From Oryzomicrobium terrae (GTDB lineage: Bacteria > Pseudomonadota > Gammaproteobacteria > Burkholderiales > Rhodocyclaceae), in the NCBI RefSeq assembly GCF_008274805.1, contig NZ_CP022579.1, positions 1,984,001 through 2,048,000 of the forward strand: 64,000 bases of DNA. The letters are read 5' to 3'. Position 1 is the first letter of the stretch. Every line of letters starts with the position of its first letter. Of this stretch, positions 26,266 through 36,562 are shown in pieces. Both the position numbers and the translations under genes were made by a program. The notes under the pieces were generated by a model. The model was not told where the DNA came from, did not search any database, and saw only the letters and a program-made list of their open reading frames with translations.

Positions 26266-27225
26266 TCACCCACGGCACAGGGTCGCCGCGGCGGCGGCGA
26301 TGGCCTCGGGCTGGGGCACCGTGGCCTGCTCCAGGGGAAAGCTGGCGGCCACCGGGGCATCTGGCCCGCCGAGGCGGACGATGGGGGCCTTGAGCCGCTC
26401 GAAGGCGTGTTCGGCCACCATAGCGGCGATCTCGGCGCCCACGCCGCACAGGCGGTTGGCCTCGTGCACCACCACCAGCCGGCCGGTACGGCTCACCGAG
26501 GCGAGGATGGCCGCGTTGTCCAGGGGCTTGAGGCTGCGCAGGTCGATGACCTCGGCGGCGATACCTTGGGCGGCCAGGGCGTCGGCGGCCTGGAGGCAGT
26601 GGCCCACGGTCTTGCCGTAGGAAACCAGGGTGACGTCGCGCCCGTCGCGCAGGGTGGCGGCCTGGCCCAGGGGCACCAGGTGGTCGCCCTCGGGCACCTC
26701 GCCGGGCTGGTAGAGCAGGCCGATGTCGAGAAAGCACAGCACCGGGTTGTCGTCGCGGATGGCGGCCTTGAGCAGGCCCTTGGCGTCGGCCGGGGTGGCG
26801 GGCATGACGACCTTGAGGCCGGGGCTGTGGACGAACCAGGCTTCCAGGTTGTGGTTGTGCTGGGCACCGACGCCCCAGCCGCTGCCGGTCATGACCAGGG
26901 TGACGAGGGGGAACTGGAACTGGCCGCCGGACATGTAGCGCAGCTTGCCGGCGCTGTTGACCAGCTCGTCCATGGCGTAGCAGAGGAAGGGGGCGAAGAG
27001 CAGGTCGATCACCGGGCGCAGGCCGGTGCCGGCGGCGCCCACGGCGGTGCCGGCGATGATGCCTTCGGCCAGAGGGGTGTTGCGCACGCGGCGGGGGCCG
27101 AATTCTTCCACCAGCTCGCGGCGCTTGGTGGCGATGCCTTCGCCGAAGGCGAGCACCCGGTCGTCCCGGCGCATTTCCTCGGCCAGGGCGGCGCCGACGG
27201 CATCGTATAAGGTCAGGGTGGGCAT
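26266..27225 (-). CDS. 2-oxoacid/acetoin dehydrogenase E1 component, beta subunit
   Basis: 319 residues of the transketolase-like beta subunit. Typical segments are RVLAFGEGIA, FGPRRVRNTPLAEGIIAGTAVGAA, PVIDLLFAPFLCYAMDELVNSAGKLRYMSGGQ and the C-terminal lobe VVHEANRLCGVGAEIAAMVAE. With the alpha subunit it forms the thiamine-diphosphate heterotetramer that decarboxylates pyruvate, branched 2-oxoacids or acetoin. It lies 9 bases after the alpha gene, so the two are cotranscribed. No E2 or E3 gene is nearby, so the natural substrate and acceptor are open. Confidence 0.9.
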   Translation of the reverse strand: MPTLTLYDAVGAALAEEMRRDDRVLAFGEGIATKRRELVEEFGPRRVRNTPLAEGIIAGTAVGAAGTGLRPVIDLLFAPFLCYAMDELVNSAGKLRYMSGGQFQFPLVTLVMTGSGWGVGAQHNHNLEAWFVHSPGLKVVMPATPADAKGLLKAAIRDDNPVLCFLDIGLLYQPGEVPEGDHLVPLGQAATLRDGRDVTLVSYGKTVGHCLQAADALAAQGIAAEVIDLRSLKPLDNAAILASVSRTGRLVVVHEANRLCGVGAEIAAMVAEHAFERLKAPIVRLGGPDAPVAASFPLEQATVPQPEAIAAAAATLCRG

Positions 27226-27234
27226 GGCGCGTCC

Positions 27235-28215
27235 TCAAGCGTAGACGCCCCGGGCCAGTTCGGCCGCGGTGGGAATGGGGGGGAACGGAGAGGCCTCGGC
27301 AAAGCGCCGGGCGGTGTCGATGCGGCTGGCCACCTTGTCCTCGATGGTGGCGGCCTCGGCGGCGGTCAGGCGGCCGGCGGCGATGAGCCGCTCGCGGCAG
27401 GTGGCGATGGGGTCCCGGGCGCGCCAGTACTCGCGCTCCGCCGCATCGACGTAGGCCTGGTCGTCGGGCTCCAGGTGGCCCCGGGTACGGTAGGTCCAGG
27501 TTTCCAGCAGGTAGGGCTGGCCGCTCTGGCGCACCTGAGCGGCGGCGTGGCGGGCCGCTTCCAGCACGGCGTCCACGTCGTTGCCATCCACCGTGACGGC
27601 GGGGATGCCGTAGGCGGCGGCCCAGTCCGACACCCGCTCCCGGCTCATGGCCTCGCGGCGGTGCACGTAGGCCTGCCACTGGTTGTTCTCGCACACGTAG
27701 AGCACCGGCAGATGCCACAGGGCGGCGAGGTTGAGGGATTCGTGAAAGCTGCCTTCGCAGGCCGCCCCGTCGCCGAAGAAGCAGGCGACGATGCCGGGGC
27801 GGCCGAGCATGGTCTGGGACAGGGCCACGCCCGTGGCCATGGACAGCTCGGCGCCGACGATGGTGGAGGTGAGCACCACACCCAGTTCCCGGGCCGAGAT
27901 GTGCAGGGAGCCGCTGCGCCCCTGGCAGTAGCCGTCGCGGCGGCCCATGACCTCGGCCAGCAGGCGGCCCGGGTCGGCGCCCCGGGCGAGCAGGTGGCCG
28001 GCGCTGCGGTGGTTGGTGAGGATCAGGTCGTCGGCGCCGAGGGCGTTGACCACGCCGACGGCGGCGGCCTCCTGGCCGACCGAGGTGCAGGTGCCGGGGA
28101 TGGAGCCGGCGGCGCTGCCGGTGACGATGGCGTCTTCGTAGGCGCGGATCAGCAGCATCTGCTCGAAGAGCTGGCGCGGATCGGGCGCGGGCGCATGGGG
28201 GGAATTGAGGGACAT
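27235..28215 (-). CDS. 2-oxoacid/acetoin dehydrogenase E1 component, alpha subunit
   Basis: 326 residues. The thiamine-diphosphate motif begins FFGDGAACEGSFHESLNLAA and ends CENNQWQAY, with the correct spacing. Other family segments are YEDAIVTGSAAGSIPGTCTSVGQEAAAVG, TNHRSAGHLLARGAD and TRGHLEPDD. The phosphorylation-loop-like region YRTRGH is closer to AcoA and PdhA than to the one-chain AceE. The start at 28215 has GGAAGCGG upstream. It is the first gene of a two-gene unit with the beta subunit. Confidence 0.9.
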   Translation of the reverse strand: MSLNSPHAPAPDPRQLFEQMLLIRAYEDAIVTGSAAGSIPGTCTSVGQEAAAVGVVNALGADDLILTNHRSAGHLLARGADPGRLLAEVMGRRDGYCQGRSGSLHISARELGVVLTSTIVGAELSMATGVALSQTMLGRPGIVACFFGDGAACEGSFHESLNLAALWHLPVLYVCENNQWQAYVHRREAMSRERVSDWAAAYGIPAVTVDGNDVDAVLEAARHAAAQVRQSGQPYLLETWTYRTRGHLEPDDQAYVDAAEREYWRARDPIATCRERLIAAGRLTAAEAATIEDKVASRIDTARRFAEASPFPPIPTAAELARGVYA

Positions 28216-28607
28216 GACCGCTTCCGTCGGTGAATGGAGAAGCGAGTCTAGGCCGCCCAAAACCCCGGACAAGGGGGCAAAACGGGGGTTACGAAACTTT
28301 TAAGAATGGCTGAATGAAGTTTTAAGAAAGGGGGCCGCCGTGGGGGCCGGTGGCGCCTTTTGAGGGGGGTAGAGGGGGAATTTCACGGGGCTTTGGCTTT
28401 GGCTTTGGCTTTGGCTTTGGCTTTGGCTTTGGCTTTGGCTTTGGCTTTGGCGGTGGCGGTGGCGGTGGCGGTGGCCAGTGTGGTGGTAACGGGCCTACTC
28501 TCCCCCGCCTGTTTGCTGCGTTATCCGCTAGAGGCGACCAGGGTCGCCATCAGTCGGCCCCGCAGCTGGCGCTCCCTCTTACCGCCCCAGCCCTCACCGC
28601 CGCCAAA
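28216..28607. other. Intergenic region with hexanucleotide array
   Basis: 392 bases between two minus-strand genes. It carries the simple-sequence array at 28389-28476. An A/T-rich stretch near 28285-28330 (AAACTTTTAAGAATGGC) is the likely promoter of the E1 operon on the minus strand. No gene. Confidence 0.6.
28389..28476. repeat. Hexanucleotide microsatellite (GGCTTT)10 then (GGCGGT)4
   Basis: Ten uninterrupted copies of GGCTTT run from 28389 to 28448, followed directly by four copies of GGCGGT to about 28472. It is about 175-260 bases upstream of the E1 alpha start codon and downstream of the GAF-protein gene. Confidence 0.95.
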
Positions 28608-29951
28608 TCAGCCTTCGGCAAGCTCCAGGGGCCGGGTCACGGTGAGGCAAAAGCGCCCCCGGCCGGTCTTGGCCAGCCGGATGCCGGCGTCGCGCTCGTC
28701 GAGGCGGCGCTGCAACAGCACCAGGCGCGCCTCCAGGTTGTCGCTCACCCCGGGCAGGCGGATGCGCGGATCGACGCGCAGCCCCTTGTTGGTGAAGCTG
28801 GTGCGCTGCCGGGCCACGAAGTCGCTCAGCAGCACCCACAGGATGGCGCCGGCCACGCCCTTGATGAGGTAGTCGTCGTCGAGAAAGACGCTGTCGTTGG
28901 CGGCGAAGTGGCGCACCCGCAGGGGCGGCCCCGCCAGGGCCGGGGCGCCGGCCTCGGCGGCGGGCGCGGGTTCGTCATCGGGCTGCTCCTCGGCCTGCTG
29001 GTGATGCAGGATGGCCAGCCCCAGGTGGGCGGCGAAGGCCACCAGGGCGTCCTCGTCGTCGTAGCCGAAGTGCAGGTCGGCCACGCTCTCGACGTAGAGC
29101 ACGCCGAGCAGGCGCCCCAGGGCGACGATGGGCACCGCCATCTGGCTGGCCGCTTCGGGCAGCCCGGGCAGGGGGATGGCCGTTTCCAGGGCGTCGCTGG
29201 GACCGTCGGCGGCGATGCGCTCGCGCACGGTGCGGCCGTAGGCGTATTCGCTGTTCATGAAGCCGATACGGATCGGCGTGCGTTCCCGGGCGCAGATGCC
29301 GATCACCCCTTCGCCCAGGGGGATCTCGGAGCCCACCCCGGAGTGGGGGTAGCCCCGGCTGGCCAGGGTGTAGAGGCGGCTGCGCGCCTCGTCGTGCATC
29401 AGCAGCATGGCGTGGTCGATGCCGAATTCGGCCCCCAGGCAGTCGAGGGCTGTGTCCAGCAGGCATTCCAGGGTGGCGCAGCCGGCCAGCCGCTGCACGG
29501 CGCGACGCAGGGCGATCAGGTGGTTCACCGGCGGCGGCGGCGGCGCCAAGACCGGCCCCGGCAGCTGCTGGATGGCGAGGATGCGGTAGATGTCGGCCCC
29601 CAGGAGCTGAAAAACCCCGGACATGCCGGTGTGGGCGGCGATGCCCGCCAGCTTGGCCTTCATCTGCTCGAACAGGGGGCCGGCGGTCTCGGTGCGCAGG
29701 TACTGGAGGGTGAGGCGGTACTGGGCTCCGGTGAGGTGGCTGGTGACCAGCAAGCGGATGGCCGAGCCGGCCAGCACGTTCTGCCGGGTGCGGTTGAAGA
29801 ACTGGTAGGAGAGCGCCAGGTGCGCGTTGTCGATGAACTGGGCCTGGGTGAGAAAGGCCAGGTTGGGCATGCCCGCCGGGTCGCAGGTGGCGATCTGGCC
29901 GGGGATGATGCCTTCCAGGCACTCGCGGATGGCGTCGATGCGCAGACTCAT
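28608..29951 (-). CDS. Flavin-barrel / GAF / winged-helix-like sensor protein
   Basis: 447 residues in three parts. Residues 10-130 resemble the pyridoxamine-5'-phosphate oxidase flavin split barrel (TCDPAGMPNLAFLTQAQFIDNAHLALSYQFFNRTRQN). Residues 150-315 are a GAF domain (LDTALDCLGAEFGIDHAMLLMHDE ... VLYVESVADLHFGYDDEDALVAFAAHLGLAI). After an Ala/Pro/Glu linker, 345-440 form a small domain with a winged-helix look (DNLEARLVLLQRRLDERDAGIRLAKTGRGRF). The role is probably sensory or regulatory; no enzyme activity can be assigned. Its ATG overlaps the previous gene's stop (ATGA), so the pair is cotranslated. Confidence 0.75.
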   Translation of the reverse strand: MSLRIDAIRECLEGIIPGQIATCDPAGMPNLAFLTQAQFIDNAHLALSYQFFNRTRQNVLAGSAIRLLVTSHLTGAQYRLTLQYLRTETAGPLFEQMKAKLAGIAAHTGMSGVFQLLGADIYRILAIQQLPGPVLAPPPPPVNHLIALRRAVQRLAGCATLECLLDTALDCLGAEFGIDHAMLLMHDEARSRLYTLASRGYPHSGVGSEIPLGEGVIGICARERTPIRIGFMNSEYAYGRTVRERIAADGPSDALETAIPLPGLPEAASQMAVPIVALGRLLGVLYVESVADLHFGYDDEDALVAFAAHLGLAILHHQQAEEQPDDEPAPAAEAGAPALAGPPLRVRHFAANDSVFLDDDYLIKGVAGAILWVLLSDFVARQRTSFTNKGLRVDPRIRLPGVSDNLEARLVLLQRRLDERDAGIRLAKTGRGRFCLTVTRPLELAEG

Positions 29952-30424
29952 CGGGCCGCTCCCAGGGCTTCGCCGGCCTTCGGCCCGGGGGTCTGGGAAA
30001 AGGCCGCGCTGGGGGTATAGATCACCGTCGCCAGATCCTCGGGAACTAGGGAAAACACCGTCCGCACCACCGCCTCGGGCAGGCCGAGGGGCACCACCTC
30101 GGCGATGAAGTCGGCCACGTGGGCTTCGACCACGGCCAGATCGGCGGGATCGAAGGGCGTGACCCGGGCATCGATGCCCTTCAACTGCAGCGTGCGGTTG
30201 GTGCTGGGCAGGCTGAACACATTGGCCACCCGCCCGGTGCAGCGGATGGCGTCGAGCAATTCCGCTGCCTGGGAGGGCTTGATGAACACGGCGATCTGGC
30301 GCCCCCCATCGATAATCTTGCAGCCCAAACACCGGCTCATGACCGGCATGCCCCCGGGAGAGCAGGAGGCCAGGCTGATACTGACGCCAGATTGCAGGAA
30401 GGCGATGCTGTCGTTATCGAGCAT
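29948..30424 (-). CDS. Pyridoxamine-5'-phosphate-oxidase-like flavin-binding protein
   Basis: 158 residues. MLDNDSIAFLQSGVSISLASCSPGGMPVMSRCLGCKI and VFIKPSQAAELLDAIRCTGRVANVFSLPSTNRTLQLKG match small PNPOx-like split-barrel proteins that bind FMN, F420 or haem. It is upstream of, and overlaps by four bases, a gene whose N-terminus has the same fold, so the two may form a hetero-oligomer or derive from one ancestor. The substrate is unknown. The start is the ATG at 30424, with no clear Shine-Dalgarno. Confidence 0.75.
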   Translation of the reverse strand: MLDNDSIAFLQSGVSISLASCSPGGMPVMSRCLGCKIIDGGRQIAVFIKPSQAAELLDAIRCTGRVANVFSLPSTNRTLQLKGIDARVTPFDPADLAVVEAHVADFIAEVVPLGLPEAVVRTVFSLVPEDLATVIYTPSAAFSQTPGPKAGEALGAAR

Positions 30425-30839
30425 GGATAGGCTGGTGTGAGAGTGTGCGATGGAAAGCAGGGATCAAGACAGCTGGGTTGCCGACCAAGTTGCATTCAGT
30501 CCATCATCATAAAATCAAAAATGGAGCAACTTACACATTGTTTTGCTTGCCGGTGGCCGCAAGCGGAAGAACGGTGGCATCACTCTCCTATCAAAGCCAT
30601 CCACCTAAACTTAGCTACCTCCAAGGGTATGACCTCGAGAACCGGTCAGCCCAAACAGGAGCGGGTTCATCCTGCTCCGGGTCGCCAGTAAGCTCAGTAT
30701 CACCGCCCCTGTACAACACCTGTTCGGTGCTCTTCTGCCGATGGACCAATCACCACCGCCCCTTCGCAGCACGATTTCATCAAGCAGCTGAAAAAATCTA
30801 AAAAACCTTGAAGTAAAACCAAAAAAACAAGGAGCTTTA
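30425..30839. other. Intergenic region at the left edge of an AT-rich island
   Basis: 415 bases. Composition shifts from mixed to strongly A/T-rich at about 30780. I find no recognisable gene or IS end. AAGGAGCTTTA just before 30840 is a perfect ribosome binding site for the protease gene. The A-rich tract 30788-30830 may include its promoter. Confidence 0.5.
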
Positions 30840-31934
30840 ATGAAAAAACAAAATTCAGAAAAACTAACATTGCTATTAATTTCAATAGCATTGACATCAA
30901 ACTGCCAGGCAAACGGTGGAATAAAAACCTTTCCCAAAGATTACAAAACCGTCGAAGGCAGCGTCATTCAAATCAAAAACATGCCAGCCGTCAAAAACCA
31001 AGGCGCCCTTGGAATTTGCTATGCTTTTTCAGCGGCAACGCTTATTGACGAAGCAAACTGCTACATAAAAAAAACACCTGACTGCTCCTCCTTGAGCGAC
31101 TCAAAAAAAGTTTCACCCTTGGATATTTCACGATTTAACCAAAAGCTTCCAGAAACCAAAGACTATACGGACAGATTCAATTACGAAGGCATAAAAGAAG
31201 GAGGAAGTGCAGCGCTAACCATATACAACGCCATAAGCACAAACTCCTTTGTTTCCGAAAAATGCAGCCCGTACAATCAGCTACAACCTCCACCACATCA
31301 AAAAAAACTTGCCGAAATAATAAAAACTGGACTAAAAAACATCAAGACCATAAAGCATCTTTACGAAGAAAACCAAACCATACATAAAATATGCCAACCA
31401 TGCGCCGAGGCCTTAGCAGAAAAACATGCCTTTACAATAAGCGAAACAATAGCCCCACCCACATCTCTCGAAGAAATAAAAAAATCCTTCAGAGAAGCAA
31501 CTTACGAAAAATTCATTGACAAGCTACTCATTCCGGAAATTTGCTGGGACTTCAAAAACCAAATCACACTCTCTGGGCAATGGAAAGTTGAGACACACCC
31601 AACTGAAAAAAGCCAAAAAAACTACACAGAAACAATAAAAAAAATAAAGGAAGTACTCAAGTCCGAACGCCCCCTTAGCATTGAATTTTGCGCAGAACAC
31701 CCACTAACATCAAAAACCCCAGAAGAGTGCTCAGAAAAAGGCCACAGCGTAGTAATAAAAGGGTATAAAAAAATATGCTCGCCAAAAAACGAATGCCACG
31801 ACTCAATACAAGTACACAACTCCTGGGGTGAAGCTTGGCAAATTGAAAACAACGACGGATGGGTAATTGCCAAAGAGTTACTGGAAAGAACTTTTTACGA
31901 AAAACACTCTATAGTCTGGCTAACACCAGAATAA
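30840..31934 (+). CDS. Secreted papain-like (C1 family) cysteine protease
   Basis: 364 residues. A signal peptide (LTLLLISIALTSNCQANG; Cys22 could even be lipidated) precedes a papain core: Gln54 of the oxyanion hole and catalytic Cys60 in VKNQGALGICYAFSAA, catalytic His302 in GHSVVIKGY and Asn327 in VHNSWGEAW. The triad is complete. An insert of about 150 residues between the Cys and His lobes (140-290) is Lys-rich and unlike classic papain. Twelve or so further Cys suggest disulfides. Base composition is about 40 percent GC by eye, far below the flanks, and Lys/Asn codons end in A/T, so it is foreign. A perfect AAGGAG fixes the start. Confidence 0.85.
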   Translation: MKKQNSEKLTLLLISIALTSNCQANGGIKTFPKDYKTVEGSVIQIKNMPAVKNQGALGICYAFSAATLIDEANCYIKKTPDCSSLSDSKKVSPLDISRFNQKLPETKDYTDRFNYEGIKEGGSAALTIYNAISTNSFVSEKCSPYNQLQPPPHQKKLAEIIKTGLKNIKTIKHLYEENQTIHKICQPCAEALAEKHAFTISETIAPPTSLEEIKKSFREATYEKFIDKLLIPEICWDFKNQITLSGQWKVETHPTEKSQKNYTETIKKIKEVLKSERPLSIEFCAEHPLTSKTPEECSEKGHSVVIKGYKKICSPKNECHDSIQVHNSWGEAWQIENNDGWVIAKELLERTFYEKHSIVWLTPE

Positions 31935-32041
31935 AAACCCCAAACAGCACCTAAAAAACATCTCAAGAAATCGCCTTGCCTTCCACATCGTCACTGAGTT
32001 TCTATAAAAAAACCAAAGCAAAAATACTTAGGTCATTAAAA

Positions 32042-32078
32042 AAGCAAAACGCCGGGTTCAAGACCCGGCGTTTTGCTT
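32042..32078. terminator. Strong bidirectional terminator of the acetoacetyl-CoA synthetase gene
   Basis: AAGCAAAACGCCGGGT at 32042-32057 is a perfect 16-base complement of 32063-32078. Seven A residues at 32037-32043 give the T run on the minus strand. It shares its stem core with the terminator at 25482. Confidence 0.85.
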
Positions 32079-32118
32079 GGCATGTGGGGTGTCCCACAGT
32101 AAGACTCAGCGCCCTGCC

Positions 32119-34146
<2,028 letters not shown>

Positions 34147-34300
34147 GTCGTGTCTCCAACGTTCTTATGGTGTGCTGCCACGGCCGGCGGAAACGACGGG
34201 GTGCAAAACGACGGGGACGGCGGCCGGCGCGCCGCCCCGGGCTCTCAGTAGCTCAATGGCTCAACGGTTCACGGGTTCAAACGCCCGAACGCGGGAACGC

Positions 34301-34708
34301 TCAGGCCGCGAGCAGGGTGCGCAGTTCATCGGGGATGGGGGCGGATTTGCCGGTGGCGGTGTCCATCCACACCACTTTGGATTCGCCGGTGGCGTAGAGC
34401 GTTTCGTCGCCCTTGATGCGCAACTCGTACCAGGTCATGACGCTGGAGCGGCCCGGGTCGCCGGCGTAGAGCTTGACCTCCACGGTGCCCGGGTAGGTGA
34501 GCGGTGCGAGGAAGGTGCAGTTGGCAGTGATCACCACCGGGGCGGCGCCCATGGGCAGGACCTTGTAGCCCAGGGCTTCGAGCCATTCGACCCGGGCCTG
34601 TTCCATGTAGCGGAAGTAGATGGTGTTGTTGACGTGCTGGTAGGCGTCCATGTCCCCCCAGCGGATGGGGATCTCGGTGGTGAGGACGAGTTTCTTCAAA
34701 GTCTCCAT
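34301..34708 (-). CDS. YbgC/FadM-like acyl-CoA thioesterase (hotdog fold)
   Basis: 135 residues, the standard single hotdog domain. The 4-hydroxybenzoyl-CoA-thioesterase motif RWGDMDAYQHVNNTIYFRYMEQAR places the catalytic Asp at 19 and the helix start at His25-Val-Asn-Asn. It hydrolyses short or aromatic acyl-CoA esters in the cytosol. AAAGGA lies 14-19 bases before the ATG. The neighbourhood (acetoacetyl-CoA synthetase downstream, ETF-quinone oxidoreductase divergent) suggests a place in fatty-acid or ketone metabolism. Confidence 0.9.
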   Translation of the reverse strand: METLKKLVLTTEIPIRWGDMDAYQHVNNTIYFRYMEQARVEWLEALGYKVLPMGAAPVVITANCTFLAPLTYPGTVEVKLYAGDPGRSSVMTWYELRIKGDETLYATGESKVVWMDTATGKSAPIPDELRTLLAA

Positions 34709-34741
34709 AATGGCGTGTTTTCCTTTGGTTGGGCTGCCCCC

Positions 34742-34769
34742 TTGGTCTTGGGAGCGAAATGTTTATAAT
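34742..34769 (+). promoter_or_regulatory. Sigma-70-type promoter of the ETF-quinone oxidoreductase gene
   Basis: TTGGTC at 34742-34747, a 16-base spacer and a consensus TATAAT at 34764-34769. Transcription would give a leader of about 140 bases before the ATG at 34915. Confidence 0.6.
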
Positions 34770-34914
34770 GGCCGACCATACGATAGCGTATTGAATCAAA
34801 ACCCACAATCGGCGGGGCTTGAGCGGCGTTTCGGGGGGATTTCGGGCGAGAGTCCGGAGCGCACCTGCCGCTAAGAACAACACCGCACAGGACACCACGG
34901 AAAGGACAACAGGT

Positions 34915-36561
34915 ATGGAACGGGAATCGATGGAATTCGACGTCGTGATCGTGGGGGGCGGCCCGGCAGGTCTGGGCGCTGCGATCCGGCTCAAGCAACT
35001 GGCAAACGAAAAGGGCCAGGACGTTTCCGTCTGCCTGATTGAAAAGGGTGCCGAGGTCGGCGCCCACATCCTTTCCGGCGCCGTCATGGACCCCCGGGCC
35101 CTGACCGAGCTGATCCCGGACTGGAAGGAACAGGGCGCGCCCCTGAACGCCCCGGTCTCGGAAGACCGCTTCTACATCCTGTCGGAAACCGGCGCCACCA
35201 AGGTGCCCAATTCCCTGCTGCCCGGCTGTTTCCACAACGAAGGCAACTACGTCATCTCCCTGGCCAACGTGTGCCGCTGGCTGGGCCAGCAGGCCGAGGC
35301 CCTAGGCGTGGAAATCTACCCGGGCTTTGCCGGCGCCGAGGTGGTGTACAACGCCGACGGGTCGGTGAAGGGTGTGGCCACCGGCGACATGGGCATCCTC
35401 AAGGATGGCTCCCACGGCCCGGCCTACCAGCCCGGCATGGAACTGCACGGCAAATACGTGCTGTTCGCCGAAGGCTGCCGCGGCCAGCTGGGCAAGGAAC
35501 TGGAAGCCAAGTTCAACCTGCGCGACGGCGTCGAGCCCCAGCAGTACGGCATCGGCATCAAGGAGTTGTGGGAGATCAAGCCCGAGAACCACCAGCCCGG
35601 CCTGGTGGTGCATACCGGCGGCTGGCCCATGGACAACGCCACCTACGGCGGCGGCTTCCTCTACCACCTGGAAAACAACCAGGTGGCCGTCGGCTACGTG
35701 GTCGGCCTGGGCTACGAGAACCCGTTCCTGTCGCCCTTCGAGGAATTCCAGCGCTTCAAGACCCACCCCACCATCCGCGGCTTCTTCGACGGCGCCAAGC
35801 GGGTGGCCTACGGCGCCCGCGCCATTGCCGCCGGCGGCCTGCAATCCCTGCCCAAGCTGGTGTTCCCGGGCGGCGCCCTGATCGGCTGCGACGCCGGCTT
35901 CCTCAACGGCTCGCGCATCAAGGGTTCCCACTGCGCCATCAAGTCCGGCGCCCTGGCTGCCGAAGCCGCCTTCGACGCCCTGGCCGCCGGCCGCAGCAGC
36001 GATGAGCTGGCCGCCTACCCGGAAGCCTTCAAGAACTCCTGGCTGTACGAGGAGCTGTACCGCGCCCGCAACTTCAAGCCGGCCATGAGCAAGGGCCTGT
36101 GGACCGGCGCCCTGCTGTTCGGCATCGACCAGAAGCTGTTCGGCGGCAAGGCGCCCTGGACCCTGCACCACAGCGGCCCGGACCACGCCAAGCTGAAGAA
36201 GGCCGCCGAGTGCCAGCCGATCGCCTACCCCAAGCCCGACGGCGTGCTGACCTTCGACCGCCTGTCCTCGGTGTTCCTCTCCAACACCAACCACGAGGAA
36301 GACCAGCCCTGCCACCTGCGCCTGGCCAACCCCGCGGTAGCCATCGAGGTCAACCTGGCCCTCTACGACGCCCCCGAGCAGCGCTACTGCCCGGCCGGGG
36401 TGTACGAGATCGTGCGCGAGGCCGACGGCTCCAACCCGCGCTTGCAGATCAACGCCCAGAACTGCGTGCACTGCAAGACCTGCGACATCAAGGACCCGAC
36501 CCAGAACATCACCTGGGTCGCCCCCCAGGGCGGCGAAGGGCCGGTCTATCCCAACATGTAA
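34915..36561 (+). CDS. Electron-transfer flavoprotein:ubiquinone oxidoreductase
   Basis: 548 residues, full family length. The FAD-binding loop VIVGGGPAGLGAAIRL is at 11-26, the membrane and ubiquinone region includes HTGGWPMDNATYGGGFLYHLENNQVAVGYVVGL, and the C-terminal 4Fe-4S site is in NCVHCKTCDIKDPTQNITW, ending PVYPNM. It passes electrons from acyl-CoA dehydrogenases through ETF to ubiquinone at the inner membrane. The window also encodes an acyl-CoA dehydrogenase (61673-63466). The ATG at 34915 is preferred; another at 34930 is in frame. A terminator follows at 36637. Confidence 0.95.
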   Translation: MERESMEFDVVIVGGGPAGLGAAIRLKQLANEKGQDVSVCLIEKGAEVGAHILSGAVMDPRALTELIPDWKEQGAPLNAPVSEDRFYILSETGATKVPNSLLPGCFHNEGNYVISLANVCRWLGQQAEALGVEIYPGFAGAEVVYNADGSVKGVATGDMGILKDGSHGPAYQPGMELHGKYVLFAEGCRGQLGKELEAKFNLRDGVEPQQYGIGIKELWEIKPENHQPGLVVHTGGWPMDNATYGGGFLYHLENNQVAVGYVVGLGYENPFLSPFEEFQRFKTHPTIRGFFDGAKRVAYGARAIAAGGLQSLPKLVFPGGALIGCDAGFLNGSRIKGSHCAIKSGALAAEAAFDALAAGRSSDELAAYPEAFKNSWLYEELYRARNFKPAMSKGLWTGALLFGIDQKLFGGKAPWTLHHSGPDHAKLKKAAECQPIAYPKPDGVLTFDRLSSVFLSNTNHEEDQPCHLRLANPAVAIEVNLALYDAPEQRYCPAGVYEIVREADGSNPRLQINAQNCVHCKTCDIKDPTQNITWVAPQGGEGPVYPNM

Positions 36562-36562
36562 G

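Noticed and set aside
28350-30020. Plus-strand open frame beginning with a (Gly-Phe) repeat
   Set aside because: The repeat is the GGCTTT microsatellite in translation, and the rest is antisense to the GAF-protein gene with no recognisable domain.
30425-30839. Insertion sequence or integration site left of the protease island
   Set aside because: I looked for terminal inverted repeats, direct repeats shared with 31935-32040 and transposase text and could not identify any.
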